Below are positions 45,213 to 54,517 of a stretch of DNA of 64,000 nucleotides, one piece after another. The first letter of the stretch is position 1; each line of letters opens with the position of its first letter. This DNA comes from Mycobacterium sp. 852013-50091_SCH5140682 (GTDB lineage: Bacteria > Actinomycetota > Actinomycetes > Mycobacteriales > Mycobacteriaceae), in assembly GCF_001665685.1 (NCBI RefSeq), contig NZ_LZTB01000119.1, forward strand, positions 1-64,000, in the 5' to 3' direction. The position numbers and the translations under genes were made by a program. A model generated the notes under the pieces. The model did not search any database. It was not told the DNA's origin and saw only the letters and a list, made by a program, of their open reading frames with translations.

Positions 45213-48149
45213 TCAGTCGCGGATCTTCGCGAACTGCACCGTAGGAGCTTCGTACGGGTTCAGCGGGCTGCCGAGCAGTGACCGTACTGCCGGACGCGGA
45301 CCGTAGGGCCGCAGCAAGGCGCTGGCGGGACGCGGCCGCACTCGCTGCGGCCACCAGAACCACCGTCCCAGCAGCGCCGCGATCGATGGCGTCATGAACG
45401 AACGAACGATCAAGGTGTCGAACAACAGTCCCAAGCCGATGGTGGTACCGATCTGACCGATGACCTGGAGCTCGCTCACCACCATGGAGGCCATGGTGGC
45501 CGCGAACACCAGGCCGGCCGACGTGACCACCTTTCCGGTACCGCCCATGGCCCGGATGATGCCCGTGTTGATGCCCGCGCCGATCTCTTCCTTCATGCGG
45601 GACACCAGCAACAGGTTGTAGTCGGATCCGACCGCAAGCAGGATGATCACCGACATGGCCAGCACCATCCAGTGCAGGTTTATGCCAAGGATGTACTGCC
45701 ACAGCAGCACGGACATGCCGAAGGACGCACCCAGCGACAGTGCGACCGTCCCCACGATCACCAGGGCAGCGATGAAACTGCGCGTGATGATGAGCATGAT
45801 CGCGAATACGAGGCAGAGCGCCGCGATCCCGGCGATCAACAGATCGTATCCGGATCCGTCCTTCCAGTCCTTGGCCGTCGATGCTGCGCCGGCGAGATAG
45901 ATCTTGCCGCCCACCAGCGGCGTGCCCTTGAGCGCTTCCTCTGCCGCAGTTCGTATTTGCTCGATTCGCTTGATGCCCTCCGGCGATGCCGGATCCCCGT
46001 TATGGGAGATGATGAATCGAACCGTCTTGCCGTCGGGCGACAGGAACGAGTTCATCGCCCGCTGAAAGTCCGGGTTCTCGAACACTTCTGGCGGCAGGAA
46101 GAACGTGTCGTCGTTCTTGGCGGCATCGAACGCCTGCCCCATGGCGTTGGCGTCTTTGCTCGATTCGTCCATCTGGGAGAACATCCCCGACATGGTGCTG
46201 TGCATGGTCAGCGTCATGTCGCGCATGGTTTGCATGACGGCGATCATCTGCGGGTACTGCATCAGCAGCTGCGGCAGGATCGAAGCCATATCGTCCATGT
46301 TGTCGACGAGGACTGCGAGCTTGTCATCAAGGGCGTCAACAGAATCCAGTGCATCGAACACCGATCGCAACGACCAACAGATCGGGATGTCGAAGCAGTG
46401 CGGCTCCCAATAGAAGTAGCTGCGGATCGGCCGCAGGAAATCATCGAAAAGGGCCAGATTGGCCCGCAGTTCATCGGTGAGTTCCTGTAGGTCATGCGTG
46501 TGCGCGACCATGCTCTGCATCGTCGCCGAAAGCTCTTTCATCACCTCGTAGGTGTGCTGCATGGCGTCGATCATCTTGGACATGTCGTCGGCCTGCTTGA
46601 GCATGTCATCGATGCGGGCCTTCTGGAATTCCGTGGCTTGCGACTGACCAGCGTTCTGCAGACTGAGCAGGAACGGGACCGACGTGTGTTCGATCGGGGT
46701 GCCCTCGGGTCGGGTGATGCCCTGCACCCGCGAGATACCGCGCACCTTGAAGATCGCCTTGGCAAGTTTGTTGAGCACCAGGAAGTCGGCGGGGTTCCGG
46801 AGATCGTGGTCGGTTTCCACCATGAGCACATCGGGCGTTACGCGCGACTGGGAGAAATGCCGTTCGGCCGCATCGAATCCCATCTTCGCCGGAATGCTGC
46901 CGGGGATGTACTGCCGATCGTTGTAACTGGTCTTGTAACCCGGCAGTGTCACGAGGCCGACCAGCGCTACCGCCATCGACGCGACCAAGATGGGGCCGGG
47001 CCAGCGGACCACTGCTGTACCGATCCCGCGCCAGCGATGGACCCGCAGCTTGCGCTTGGGCTCCAACAGCCCGATCCCGGTGGCCAGCGCGATACCTGCG
47101 GGCACCAGCGTGATCGCGGCGAGGACAGAGACGACCATGCCGATCGCGCAAGGGATTCCCATGGTGTGGAAATAGGGCAGTCGCGCGAAGTTCAGGCAGA
47201 ACACCGCGCCCGAGATCGTCAGCCCGGAAGCCAGAACGACCGGGGTGACGCTGCGATACGTGGTGTAGTAGGCCTTCACCGGGCTCTCGCCGGCTTGGCG
47301 CGCTTCCTGATATCGGCCGAAATAGAAGATCCCGTAATCGGTTCCGGCCGCGATGCTGAGGAAGACCAGCATATTGACCGCATAGGTCGACAACACGAAG
47401 ACGTCGTTGTGCCCGAGAAATGCGACGATGCCGCGCGCCGCGGCCAATTCGAGGCCGACCATGGTCAACAGCAGGATCACCGTTATCGCCGAGCGGTACA
47501 CCAGCAGCAGCATCGTGAAGATGATCACGACGGTGACTGCGGTGATTTTCAGAATGGAATTGTTACCGCTGTGCTGGATGTCGGAGGCGAGCGGCGCCGC
47601 TCCGGTGACATAGGTCTTGACCCCGTCGGGGGCCGGTATCCGAGCGACGATGTCGCGGACCGCGGCAACCGATGCGTCTCCCTCGGCAGTGCCTTGATTG
47701 CCGACGAGATTCAGCTGGACATACGTCGCCTTGCCGTCGGGGCTCTGCACGCTCGACGACGTGAGCCGGTCTCCCCACAGATCCTGGACATGCTCGACAT
47801 GATGAGGATCGGCACGCAGATCGCGGATCAGCTGGTCGTAATACTTGTGCGAATCCTCACCGAGCGGCTGCTGCCCTTCCAGGACGATCATTGCCGCGCT
47901 GTCGGAATTGGACTCTTTGAAGTCCTGGCCCATGCGCAGGATGGCCTTCACCGACGGCGCATCCCGTGGCATCAACGCAACAGACCGCTCTTCGGCGACG
48001 TGCTCCAAAGCCGGGATCGCCGATTTCCACTTCCAGTCGACGGACGCCAACGTGCTGAACAGGATCAGCGCCAGCCACGCCAGGATGACCAGTGGCGAAA
48101 GCTTACGTATCGCGCGCGCAATGAAGGGCGGCGAGTGCTCGGTACTCAT
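45213..48149 (-). CDS. mmpL4b: MmpL4b-type GPL transporter
   Basis: This 978-residue MmpL transporter has TM1 (LVILAWLALILFSTLA), D1, TM2-6 with the proton-relay pair GTDYGIF (near 266), a D2 with YFYWEPHCFDIPIC and Met-rich helices (SKMIDAMQHTYEVMKELSAT; MHSTMSGMFSQMDE), and TM8-12 with GSDYNLLL (near 843). The C-terminal tail is longer than in the other MmpLs here (SPLNPYEAPTVQFAK). It is last in the mmpS4-mmpL4a-mmpL4b unit, 9 bp after mmpL4a, and lies next to rmlA as in M. smegmatis, where these transporters export GPL with Gap and MmpS4. Confidence 0.9.
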   Translation of the reverse strand: MSTEHSPPFIARAIRKLSPLVILAWLALILFSTLASVDWKWKSAIPALEHVAEERSVALMPRDAPSVKAILRMGQDFKESNSDSAAMIVLEGQQPLGEDSHKYYDQLIRDLRADPHHVEHVQDLWGDRLTSSSVQSPDGKATYVQLNLVGNQGTAEGDASVAAVRDIVARIPAPDGVKTYVTGAAPLASDIQHSGNNSILKITAVTVVIIFTMLLLVYRSAITVILLLTMVGLELAAARGIVAFLGHNDVFVLSTYAVNMLVFLSIAAGTDYGIFYFGRYQEARQAGESPVKAYYTTYRSVTPVVLASGLTISGAVFCLNFARLPYFHTMGIPCAIGMVVSVLAAITLVPAGIALATGIGLLEPKRKLRVHRWRGIGTAVVRWPGPILVASMAVALVGLVTLPGYKTSYNDRQYIPGSIPAKMGFDAAERHFSQSRVTPDVLMVETDHDLRNPADFLVLNKLAKAIFKVRGISRVQGITRPEGTPIEHTSVPFLLSLQNAGQSQATEFQKARIDDMLKQADDMSKMIDAMQHTYEVMKELSATMQSMVAHTHDLQELTDELRANLALFDDFLRPIRSYFYWEPHCFDIPICWSLRSVFDALDSVDALDDKLAVLVDNMDDMASILPQLLMQYPQMIAVMQTMRDMTLTMHSTMSGMFSQMDESSKDANAMGQAFDAAKNDDTFFLPPEVFENPDFQRAMNSFLSPDGKTVRFIISHNGDPASPEGIKRIEQIRTAAEEALKGTPLVGGKIYLAGAASTAKDWKDGSGYDLLIAGIAALCLVFAIMLIITRSFIAALVIVGTVALSLGASFGMSVLLWQYILGINLHWMVLAMSVIILLAVGSDYNLLLVSRMKEEIGAGINTGIIRAMGGTGKVVTSAGLVFAATMASMVVSELQVIGQIGTTIGLGLLFDTLIVRSFMTPSIAALLGRWFWWPQRVRPRPASALLRPYGPRPAVRSLLGSPLNPYEAPTVQFAKIRD

Positions 48150-48158
48150 CGGTGCTCG

Positions 48159-51041
48159 CTAATCCCTCATCAGCAGGGAACGCACCAGCGGGCGCGGACC
48201 TACGGGCCGAAGCATCGAACTGGCTGGGCGGGGGCGCACCATCTGCGGCCACCAGAACCACCGGCCCAACAGCGCGGCTATGGACGGTGTCATGAAGGCA
48301 CGCACGATCAACGTGTCGAACAACAGGCCGAGACCGATTGTCGTACCCACCTGTCCGATGGTCAGCAGATCGCTGACGATCATCGACGCCATCGTGGCTG
48401 CGAACACCAGGCCGGCGGCCGTCACAACCTTGCCGGTACCGCCCATGGCCCGGATGATGCCGGTGTTGATGCCTGCGCTCAGTTCCTCTTTCATACGCGA
48501 CACCAACAGCAGGTTGTAGTCGGAACCGACCGCCAACAGCACGATCACCGACATCGCCAGCACCACCCAGTTGATCTGGAGGCCCAGAATGTGTTGCCAG
48601 ACAAGCACGGACAGGCCGAACGACGCGCCCAGCGACATCGCGACGGTACCGACGATGACCAACGCGGCGACCAGACTCCGCGTCATGATCAGCATGATGA
48701 CGAAGATCAGGCACAGCGCCGCGACACCGGCGATCAGAAGATCGTATTTGGAGCCGTCGACGAGGTCCTTCACGCCCGCAGCCGTACCCGCCAGCGATAG
48801 GTTGGCGTTCTCCAGCGGCGTGCCCTTGAGCGCTTCCTCGGCCGCGATCTGGATCGGTTCGACGCGCGAAATGCCCTCGGGCGTCGCGGGATCGCCCCGC
48901 TGAGTGATGAGCATGCGCGCAGCCTTCCCGTCGGGTGACAGGAAGATCTTCATGATGCGCTGGAAGTCCTGGTTGTTCAGCACATCTGGCGGCAGGTAGA
49001 AGGAGTCGTCGTTCTTCGACGCGTCGAACGCCTTGCCCATCGCCGTCGCGTTCTCGGTCGAGTCATCCATCTGAGAGAAGATGCCGGACATGGTGCTGTG
49101 CATCGTCAGCATCATCTGACGGGTGCTCTGCATCGACTCGATCATCGGCGGGAACTGGTCGAGCATCTGCGGCATGAGAGTGTCCAAGTGGTCGAGATCC
49201 TTGACCATGATCTGCATCTTGTCGGTCACACGGTCGACGCCGTCGAGTGCGTCGAAGATCGACCGGATCGACCAGCACAGTGGGATGTCGTAGCAATGCG
49301 GTTCCCAGTACAGGTAGTTGCGGATCGGCCGCCAGAAGTCATCGAAATCCGCGACATGGTCCCGCAGTGTCGCCATGTCCTCCTGAAGACCGTGGGTGGT
49401 GTCGACCATCCGATGGGTCGTCGCCACCATCTCCTGCATCAAGCCGTACATGCGCTGCATGAGCGCGATCGTCTTCGACATCTCGTCGGCCTGAGTGAGC
49501 ATGTCATCCATCCGCTCCTTCTGGAACGGCAGGCTCAGACGTTGACTGGCGTTCGACATGCTGAGCATGAACGGGATCGACGAGTGCTCGAGCTGAGTTC
49601 CCTCGGGCCGCGTGATCGACTGCACGTTGGCGATACCGGGAACCGCGAACACCGCTTTGGCCAGCTTGTTGAGCACCAGGAGATCCGCCGGCGTGCGCAT
49701 ATCGTGGTCCGCCTCGATCAGCAGGAGGTCCGGCGTCGTCATCTTCGATTGCGGGAAATGGCGCTCGGCGGCCGTAAATCCCTGATTGGCAGGAATGTCC
49801 TGCGGAATGAACTTCTGGTCGCTGTAACTCGGGTTGTACCCGGGCAACGTCAGCAGACCGATCGCCGCCACGGCGATGGTCGCGGCCAGGATGGGCGCGG
49901 GCCAGCGCACGATCGCGGTGCCGATCCGCCGCCACCGGCGGGTCGTGACAAGGCGTTTGGGGTCGAAGAAGCCGAATCTGCTGCCGGCGGCGATCGCTGC
50001 GGGCACCAACGTGAGGGCCACTGCGACGGCCACCAAGATGCCCACGGCGCCGGGGATGCCCAGCGGTTTGAAGTAGGGCAGGCGGGTAAAGCTCAGGCAG
50101 GCAATGGCTCCCGCGATCGTCACGCCGGAGGCCAGGACGACCTTCGCAACGCCGTGGTAGGCGGTGTAGTACGCGGATTCCCGATCCTCGCCGGCCTGCC
50201 TCGCCTCTTGATATCGCCCGGTGAAGAAGATCCCGTAGTCGGTTCCGGCGGCGATGCCGACGGACACCAGCAGATTGACGACGTACGTCGTGAGCCCGAC
50301 TATGCCGTGCAATCCGAGGAAGGCCACCAATCCGCGGGCCACCTGCAGCTCGATGGCCACGGTCAGCAGCAGGATGATGACGGTGATGAAGGAGCGGTAG
50401 AGCAACAGCAGCATCAGGAAGATGACCCCGATGCTGACCACCGTGATCAGGATGACGGTCCGGTTTCCGCTCTGGCCCATGTCCGCGACGATCGCGGCGG
50501 GACCGGTCACATATGTGTGGAGCCCCGGTGGCTGCGGGGTGTTCTTCACGACGTCCTGAACGGCCTTCACCGACTCGTTCGCCGCGGCCTGCCCGAAGCT
50601 TCCGTGGAGGTTCAGCTGGACGTATGCGGCCTTGCCGTCGGCGCTTTGGGCGGCACCGGCGGTGAGCGGATCCCCCCAGAAATCCTGGACGTGCTGGATG
50701 TGCGTCGGATCGGCCTTCAGCTGCCGAATAACGCTGTCGTAGTACTTGTGTGCCTCGTCTCCGAGAGGTTCGTCGCCCTCCAGGACGATCACCGCGACAC
50801 TCTCCGAATTGGATTCCTGGAACACCTCGCCCATGCGCTTCATCGCCATGACCGACGGCGCATCCGGCGGGCTCAGCGACACCGAGTGTTTGGCCTCGAC
50901 GACTTCGAGCGGAGGAATGGCGACGGTCACCAGAACCGTGATGGCCACCCATCCGAGAATGATGAGCACCGAAAACTTCCGGATGAAAGTCGCAATCCGT
51001 GAGCGAGCAGCTTGGTCCGCGACTACTTGTGCGTGGCTCAT
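48159..51041 (-). CDS. mmpL4a: MmpL4a-type GPL transporter
   Basis: This 960-residue MmpL transporter has TM1 (FSVLIILGWVAITVLVTVA), D1, TM2-6 with GTDYGIFFTGRY, a large D2 with YLYWEPHCYDIPLC and Met-rich helices, and TM8-12 with GSDYNLLLVSRMKEE. It has two acidic proton-relay Asp residues as in other MmpL/RND pumps. Its start overlaps the mmpS4 stop (GTG/ATGA type), and mmpL4b follows after 9 bp. The two MmpL4 proteins are distinct paralogues, not copies. They are expected to act together in moving GPL or a precursor across the inner membrane. Confidence 0.9.
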   Translation of the reverse strand: MSHAQVVADQAARSRIATFIRKFSVLIILGWVAITVLVTVAIPPLEVVEAKHSVSLSPPDAPSVMAMKRMGEVFQESNSESVAVIVLEGDEPLGDEAHKYYDSVIRQLKADPTHIQHVQDFWGDPLTAGAAQSADGKAAYVQLNLHGSFGQAAANESVKAVQDVVKNTPQPPGLHTYVTGPAAIVADMGQSGNRTVILITVVSIGVIFLMLLLLYRSFITVIILLLTVAIELQVARGLVAFLGLHGIVGLTTYVVNLLVSVGIAAGTDYGIFFTGRYQEARQAGEDRESAYYTAYHGVAKVVLASGVTIAGAIACLSFTRLPYFKPLGIPGAVGILVAVAVALTLVPAAIAAGSRFGFFDPKRLVTTRRWRRIGTAIVRWPAPILAATIAVAAIGLLTLPGYNPSYSDQKFIPQDIPANQGFTAAERHFPQSKMTTPDLLLIEADHDMRTPADLLVLNKLAKAVFAVPGIANVQSITRPEGTQLEHSSIPFMLSMSNASQRLSLPFQKERMDDMLTQADEMSKTIALMQRMYGLMQEMVATTHRMVDTTHGLQEDMATLRDHVADFDDFWRPIRNYLYWEPHCYDIPLCWSIRSIFDALDGVDRVTDKMQIMVKDLDHLDTLMPQMLDQFPPMIESMQSTRQMMLTMHSTMSGIFSQMDDSTENATAMGKAFDASKNDDSFYLPPDVLNNQDFQRIMKIFLSPDGKAARMLITQRGDPATPEGISRVEPIQIAAEEALKGTPLENANLSLAGTAAGVKDLVDGSKYDLLIAGVAALCLIFVIMLIMTRSLVAALVIVGTVAMSLGASFGLSVLVWQHILGLQINWVVLAMSVIVLLAVGSDYNLLLVSRMKEELSAGINTGIIRAMGGTGKVVTAAGLVFAATMASMIVSDLLTIGQVGTTIGLGLLFDTLIVRAFMTPSIAALLGRWFWWPQMVRPRPASSMLRPVGPRPLVRSLLMRD

Positions 51042-51469
51042 GCTGCCTTCAGGAGGCAGGAAGTAAACGCGTTCACTTCGTTGGACACCTTCTCGGCCTT
51101 GACCTCATCGTCCACGGTGATGCGGCAGCCGATGTTGTCGCTATCGCCCTGGGCCATGATGCTTCCGATCGCTGTGGCCTTGGTGATGTCGAATTGCAGC
51201 GTCCACGGCAGGCTGACGTTCTTGATGAACTGCGGATCGGTATTGATGTCGAAGTAGCTGATGGAAGCCACGGTGCCCGGGGATCCGAAGACTTCATAGG
51301 TCAGTCGCTTGGGGTTGAAAGGCTTGGTGTCGGCCAATTGGGTATCGGCATAAGATGGCCGCTTTTCATTGCCGAATATGCTGTGCAGACGGGACACGGT
51401 AAAGCCTCCGGCACTAATCACCGCGAGCACGAGTAGCGGAATCCATAACCGCCGCAGAAGCCCAAAAAT
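51038..51469 (-). CDS. mmpS4: MmpS4-type membrane protein, probable ATT start
   Basis: Family features are NPKRLTYEVFGSPGTVASISYFD, SLPWTLQFD, DSDNIGCRITVDD and a C-terminal SCLL, all typical of MmpS. The first ordinary start (GTG at 51430) would cut off half of the single transmembrane helix. Upstream in frame the sequence encodes IFGLLRRLWIPLLV, a normal MmpS N-terminus, and the only ribosome site is a perfect AGGAGG six bases before an ATT codon at 51469; an in-frame TAG lies four codons further up at about 51484. I therefore place the start at ATT, giving 143 residues. It overlaps mmpL4a. Confidence 0.75.
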   Translation of the reverse strand: MFGLLRRLWIPLLVLAVISAGGFTVSRLHSIFGNEKRPSYADTQLADTKPFNPKRLTYEVFGSPGTVASISYFDINTDPQFIKNVSLPWTLQFDITKATAIGSIMAQGDSDNIGCRITVDDEVKAEKVSNEVNAFTSCLLKAA

Positions 51470-51475
51470 CGTAGC

Positions 51476-51481
51476 CCTCCT
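51476..51481 (-). promoter_or_regulatory. mmpS4: Shine-Dalgarno AGGAGG that decides the ATT start of mmpS4
   Basis: Six bases, perfectly complementary to the 16S anti-SD, lie six bases upstream of the ATT at 51469. No ATG, GTG or TTG lies in frame between the upstream TAG and the GTG at 51430, which is 45 bases away from this site and so too far to use it. Confidence 0.75.
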
Positions 51482-52255
51482 CGCCTATCCCCGCACCCGG
51501 GCACCATGCTGCGGCATGTGCAGCTTGATCGCAATCCCGGGACACCACCGGGGCGCAACGTAGTCGTTGAAGACTAGACCATGCCGGATACAGGCATATA
51601 GGTCCGTTCCCCACGCGATATCTGATCGGAACGCACACTACATGCGTGCGTCACTCCTGCTTTTCTACACATAGTCTTGAATACTTCTTCGCCGGTTGCA
51701 AAACGCGCATCGCATGCGATAAATAGCAAATTGACCATTTAATACCGATATGCGCGAAATCCAGCCAGAATCCCGGATGTCGCCCATGCTGGCGAACAAC
51801 CGGCCCGGGGGCTCGAACGTCGGCTCCGACGCCGCCGGCGGACGCTGCCAACCAGGCGATCGGATCACGCCAGGATCACGACAAGTCAGCAAGATCGTGG
51901 GAAATCCACACCGTCCTGCTGGGATCCTGCCCGTCGCACAGCTGTCCGCAACCGGCCGCGACGGGGCGGTGGGGACGGCCGGATCGCAACCCCTCGGCCA
52001 ACTCCGGCGCCGGCGCAGGGTCCGCACAAGCATGCCCTACGTCGGACCGCGCCACCGAACCCGCCCGGTCCTGCGGATTTTCGCTTCGACCCGGCCGTCC
52101 GACGCCGGGTGATGTGCCGAAACCCCAGGTCTGCGGCGTGAGTCGCGGGCTGTGAAGTTCCTTCGCAGACCGGCCGGAGCCGAGCGGCTGGGGTAGCGTG
52201 CTGCGGGCACGAGAGTGCACGACGCGAATTGACGGAAGCGCAAAGGAATGACCCG
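51482..52255. other. Long intergenic region between mmpS4 and a divergent membrane protein gene
   Basis: About 770 bp. The stretch 51655-51760 is AT-rich and contains ATAGCAAATTGACC and, on the minus strand, GCGCATATCGGTATT, both resembling words upstream of other genes of the locus. This part is likely the mmpS4 promoter with a long leader. The 51780-52200 part is GC-rich with frames on both strands but no recognisable protein. Confidence 0.45.
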
Positions 52256-52681
52256 ATGAGCTCGACCCTATTCGGCAATCTCGCAATAATCGCCCTGGTG
52301 GCATTGTTGGCGTTCGCCACTTGCATGTTTGTCTACACGATACGTTTGCGAAATCGGCCGTCATCGCCCTTGGCCGAGGAAGTCGGCGGCACGAAAGCAG
52401 TTTTGCGCAAGCTACGGAAACGTGAGGCGATGTCAGAACAGGAGATCGATTTCGCGGCCCAAGCCATTGCCAATCGGAGTTCGCCGATGGCCTATTCCAT
52501 CCCGGCCACAATATTCGCCCTGGGTTGTTTCTATGTACTCGGCAGCCTCGAGCAGCTGCACGGGGCGACACCCTCTGAACGAACATTCCTCGGTGTCATC
52601 CCCATGATTTCTTCCATCAACATAACTGCCCAGATATTGCGGGTCGCAAAATTGAGGAAACGCCTCCCGAAAGCCGGCTGA
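52256..52681 (+). CDS. Small membrane protein of unknown function
   Basis: The 141-residue protein has an N-terminal transmembrane segment (LAIIALVALLAFATCMFVYTI), a charged middle (KAVLRKLRKREAMSEQEIDFAAQAIANR) and a second and perhaps third hydrophobic segment (SIPATIFALGCFYVLG; FLGVIPMISSINITAQIL). AAAGGAATGACCCG lies before the ATG at 52256. I know no family for it. It is upstream of and co-directional with an mmpS-mmpL pair, about 200 bp away. Confidence 0.65.
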   Translation: MSSTLFGNLAIIALVALLAFATCMFVYTIRLRNRPSSPLAEEVGGTKAVLRKLRKREAMSEQEIDFAAQAIANRSSPMAYSIPATIFALGCFYVLGSLEQLHGATPSERTFLGVIPMISSINITAQILRVAKLRKRLPKAG

Positions 52682-52810
52682 CGCTGCGCTGCGGGCACCC
52701 GGCGCAGTCGTCGTGGCGGACATCCAGGGGCCGGTCGGCACATGCACCGCTGCAGGACGGGACTAGTTGGGCCGCGGCGCAGCGTTGGACACCGGTATCG
52801 AGCGTGTCTA

Positions 52811-52829
52811 ATATCAACCCGATTGATAT
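52811..52829. promoter_or_regulatory. Inverted repeat upstream of the second mmpS-mmpL pair
   Basis: ATATCAA and TTGATAT, exact 7-base inverted arms with a 5-base spacer, lie about 50 bp before the mmpS start at 52881. The size and AT-rich form fit a dimeric repressor site of TetR or MarR type. No regulator gene is adjacent. Confidence 0.5.
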
Positions 52830-52880
52830 ATGGCGGGTCGGCAGGCGCGAGGCCGAGGTCGGGTGTCGAAAGGTGGTCGG

Positions 52881-53324
52881 GTGAGCTCTCGTTCAGCAGG
52901 AAGGAGCGTCCTGGCGCGCGCCTGGATGCCCCTGGTCGCGGTGATCGCGCTGAGCGTGGGCGCGCTGTGCATGTGGAAGGTCCACCAGATGTCCGAACCC
53001 GGGCCGGTCCTGGCGGTGAACGAACCGCAAGCCCCTCCGGAGTTCACGCCGAAAAAACTCACGTATGAACTGTTCGGATCTGCCGGAAGCGGTGCCATGG
53101 TGTCCTATGTCGACATCGACGGACACCCGCACCAGGCCGATCTCACAGAGCTGCCGTGGTCGCACGACGAGACGACCACGCTCACCGTGGTATCCGGCAG
53201 CATCTCGGCGCAAGTGCACGGCGGCCAGGTGGGCTGCCGGATACTGGTGAATGACGTTGTGCGCGATGAACAGTCGGATGACCACCAGGACGCCGACGTC
53301 ACCTGCCGGGTGAAATCCGCGTGA
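52881..53324 (+). CDS. MmpS-family membrane protein
   Basis: The 147-residue protein has a single N-terminal membrane helix (AWMPLVAVIALSVGALCMW) and MmpS signatures FTPKKLTYELFGSAGSGAMVSYVDIDG, ELPWSHDE and QVGCRILVNDVV, with a final Cys (VTCRVKSA). The GTG at 52881 follows AAAGGTGG and aligns with the start of the MmpS at 5711; GTG at 52863 and ATG at 52830 are longer alternatives. Its stop overlaps the mmpL start (GTGA), so the pair is coupled. Sequence is distinct from mmpS4, so this is not a recent copy. Confidence 0.85.
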   Translation: MSSRSAGRSVLARAWMPLVAVIALSVGALCMWKVHQMSEPGPVLAVNEPQAPPEFTPKKLTYELFGSAGSGAMVSYVDIDGHPHQADLTELPWSHDETTTLTVVSGSISAQVHGGQVGCRILVNDVVRDEQSDDHQDADVTCRVKSA

Positions 53325-54517
53325 GTGAGCATCGTGCGGGCCGGCCGGTGGTTGCGAGAACGGTTCGCGTCCTTGCGGTTCCGATCATCGTCTTCTGGGC
53401 CCTCCTGGCAGTGACGACCAATACCTTTGTGCCGCAGGTCGAACGCGTGGCCGAGGAACTCGCCGGGCCGTTGGTCCCGCACTACGCGCCGTCACAGGTA
53501 GCCATGCTCCGCATCGGCGAGAAGTTTCAGGAGTCGACCTCCACCAGCATGACGATGCTCGTGCTGGAAGCCGACCACCCGCTTGCCGAACCCGAGCATC
53601 AGTACTACGACGACCTGGTGCGTCGGCTGAAAGCCGACACCGCGCATGTGCAGTACGTGATGGACACCTGGGGCAAGCCGATCACCGCGGCGGGAGCCCA
53701 GAGCCTCGACGGCAAGTCCGCCTACGTGCTGCTGCGACTGGCCGGCGACATCGGTCAGATCCAGGCCAATGACTCGGTGCAGGCGGTACGCAACATGATC
53801 GCCCACGACACACCGCCACCGGGGCTCACGGTCTATGTCAGCGGCGCGGCACCGCTGGCCGCGGACACGGTGAACATCGCGAATTCGAGCCTGAACAACA
53901 TTACGATCGTCACGATCTTCCTGATCATCTTCATGCTCCTGCTGGTGTACCGCTCCATCACCACGATGCTGGTGCCGTTGTTCGGGGTGTTGGTGCTGAT
54001 GCTCGCGGCCAAAGGCGTGATCGCCACCCTCGGGCATTTCGGCTACATCGAGCTGTCCTCGTTTGCCGTCAACATGGTCGTCTCGCTGACCTTGGGCGCC
54101 GGAACGGATTACGGCATCTTCCTGACCGGCCGCTACCACGAGGCCCGACTGGCGGGCGAAAGCCGGGAGGACGCCTACTACACCGCGTACCGCGGCGTCT
54201 CACACGTCATCATCGGCTCCGGACTCACCATCGCGGGAGCCGCATTCTGCCTGAGCTTCGCCCGGCTCAACTACTTTCACACCATGGGGCCCGCCGTGGC
54301 CATCAGCATGGTGTTGACGGTCGCGGGCGCGCTGACCATCGGACCGGCCCTGCTGAGCGTGGGCAGCCTCTTCGGTCTGTTCGATCCGAAGCGTAAGGCC
54401 GGGGCCCAGCTGTACCGGCGGATCGGCACCGGCGTGGTGCGCTGGCCCAAGCCGATCCTGGTCGCCAGTGTCACGCTCGTCGCGCTCGGAGCGGTGTTCG
54501 TGCCCACCTACCGGTGA
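53321..54517 (+). CDS. MmpL-family transporter, N-terminal part (gene split by frame change)
   Basis: The 398 residues cover TM1, D1, TM2-6 with the proton-relay motif GTDYGIFLTGRY (near 261), and TM7 (PILVASVTLVALGAVFVPTYR), where a TGA stops the frame. The next frame resumes exactly where D2 should begin (SFDDRTYQPADAPANQGF). In the intact MmpL at 45213 the same junction reads LPGYKTSYNDRQY without a break. One extra base at the CCGGTGAG junction would rejoin the two into about 951 residues, the family's normal length. So this is either a frameshift mutation, a sequencing error, or a real gene fission. Confidence 0.8.
   Translation: MSEHRAGRPVVARTVRVLAVPIIVFWALLAVTTNTFVPQVERVAEELAGPLVPHYAPSQVAMLRIGEKFQESTSTSMTMLVLEADHPLAEPEHQYYDDLVRRLKADTAHVQYVMDTWGKPITAAGAQSLDGKSAYVLLRLAGDIGQIQANDSVQAVRNMIAHDTPPPGLTVYVSGAAPLAADTVNIANSSLNNITIVTIFLIIFMLLLVYRSITTMLVPLFGVLVLMLAAKGVIATLGHFGYIELSSFAVNMVVSLTLGAGTDYGIFLTGRYHEARLAGESREDAYYTAYRGVSHVIIGSGLTIAGAAFCLSFARLNYFHTMGPAVAISMVLTVAGALTIGPALLSVGSLFGLFDPKRKAGAQLYRRIGTGVVRWPKPILVASVTLVALGAVFVPTYR

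Noticed and set aside
51038..51430. mmpS4 starting at the GTG at 51430
   Set aside because: It removes the cytoplasmic tail and half of the membrane helix and has no ribosome site; the upstream AGGAGG and encoded FGLLRRLWIPLLV argue for the earlier ATT start.
51665..52112. Frames on both strands in the mmpS4 upstream region
   Set aside because: Low-complexity Arg/Pro-rich products without start signals or known motifs; left as intergenic.
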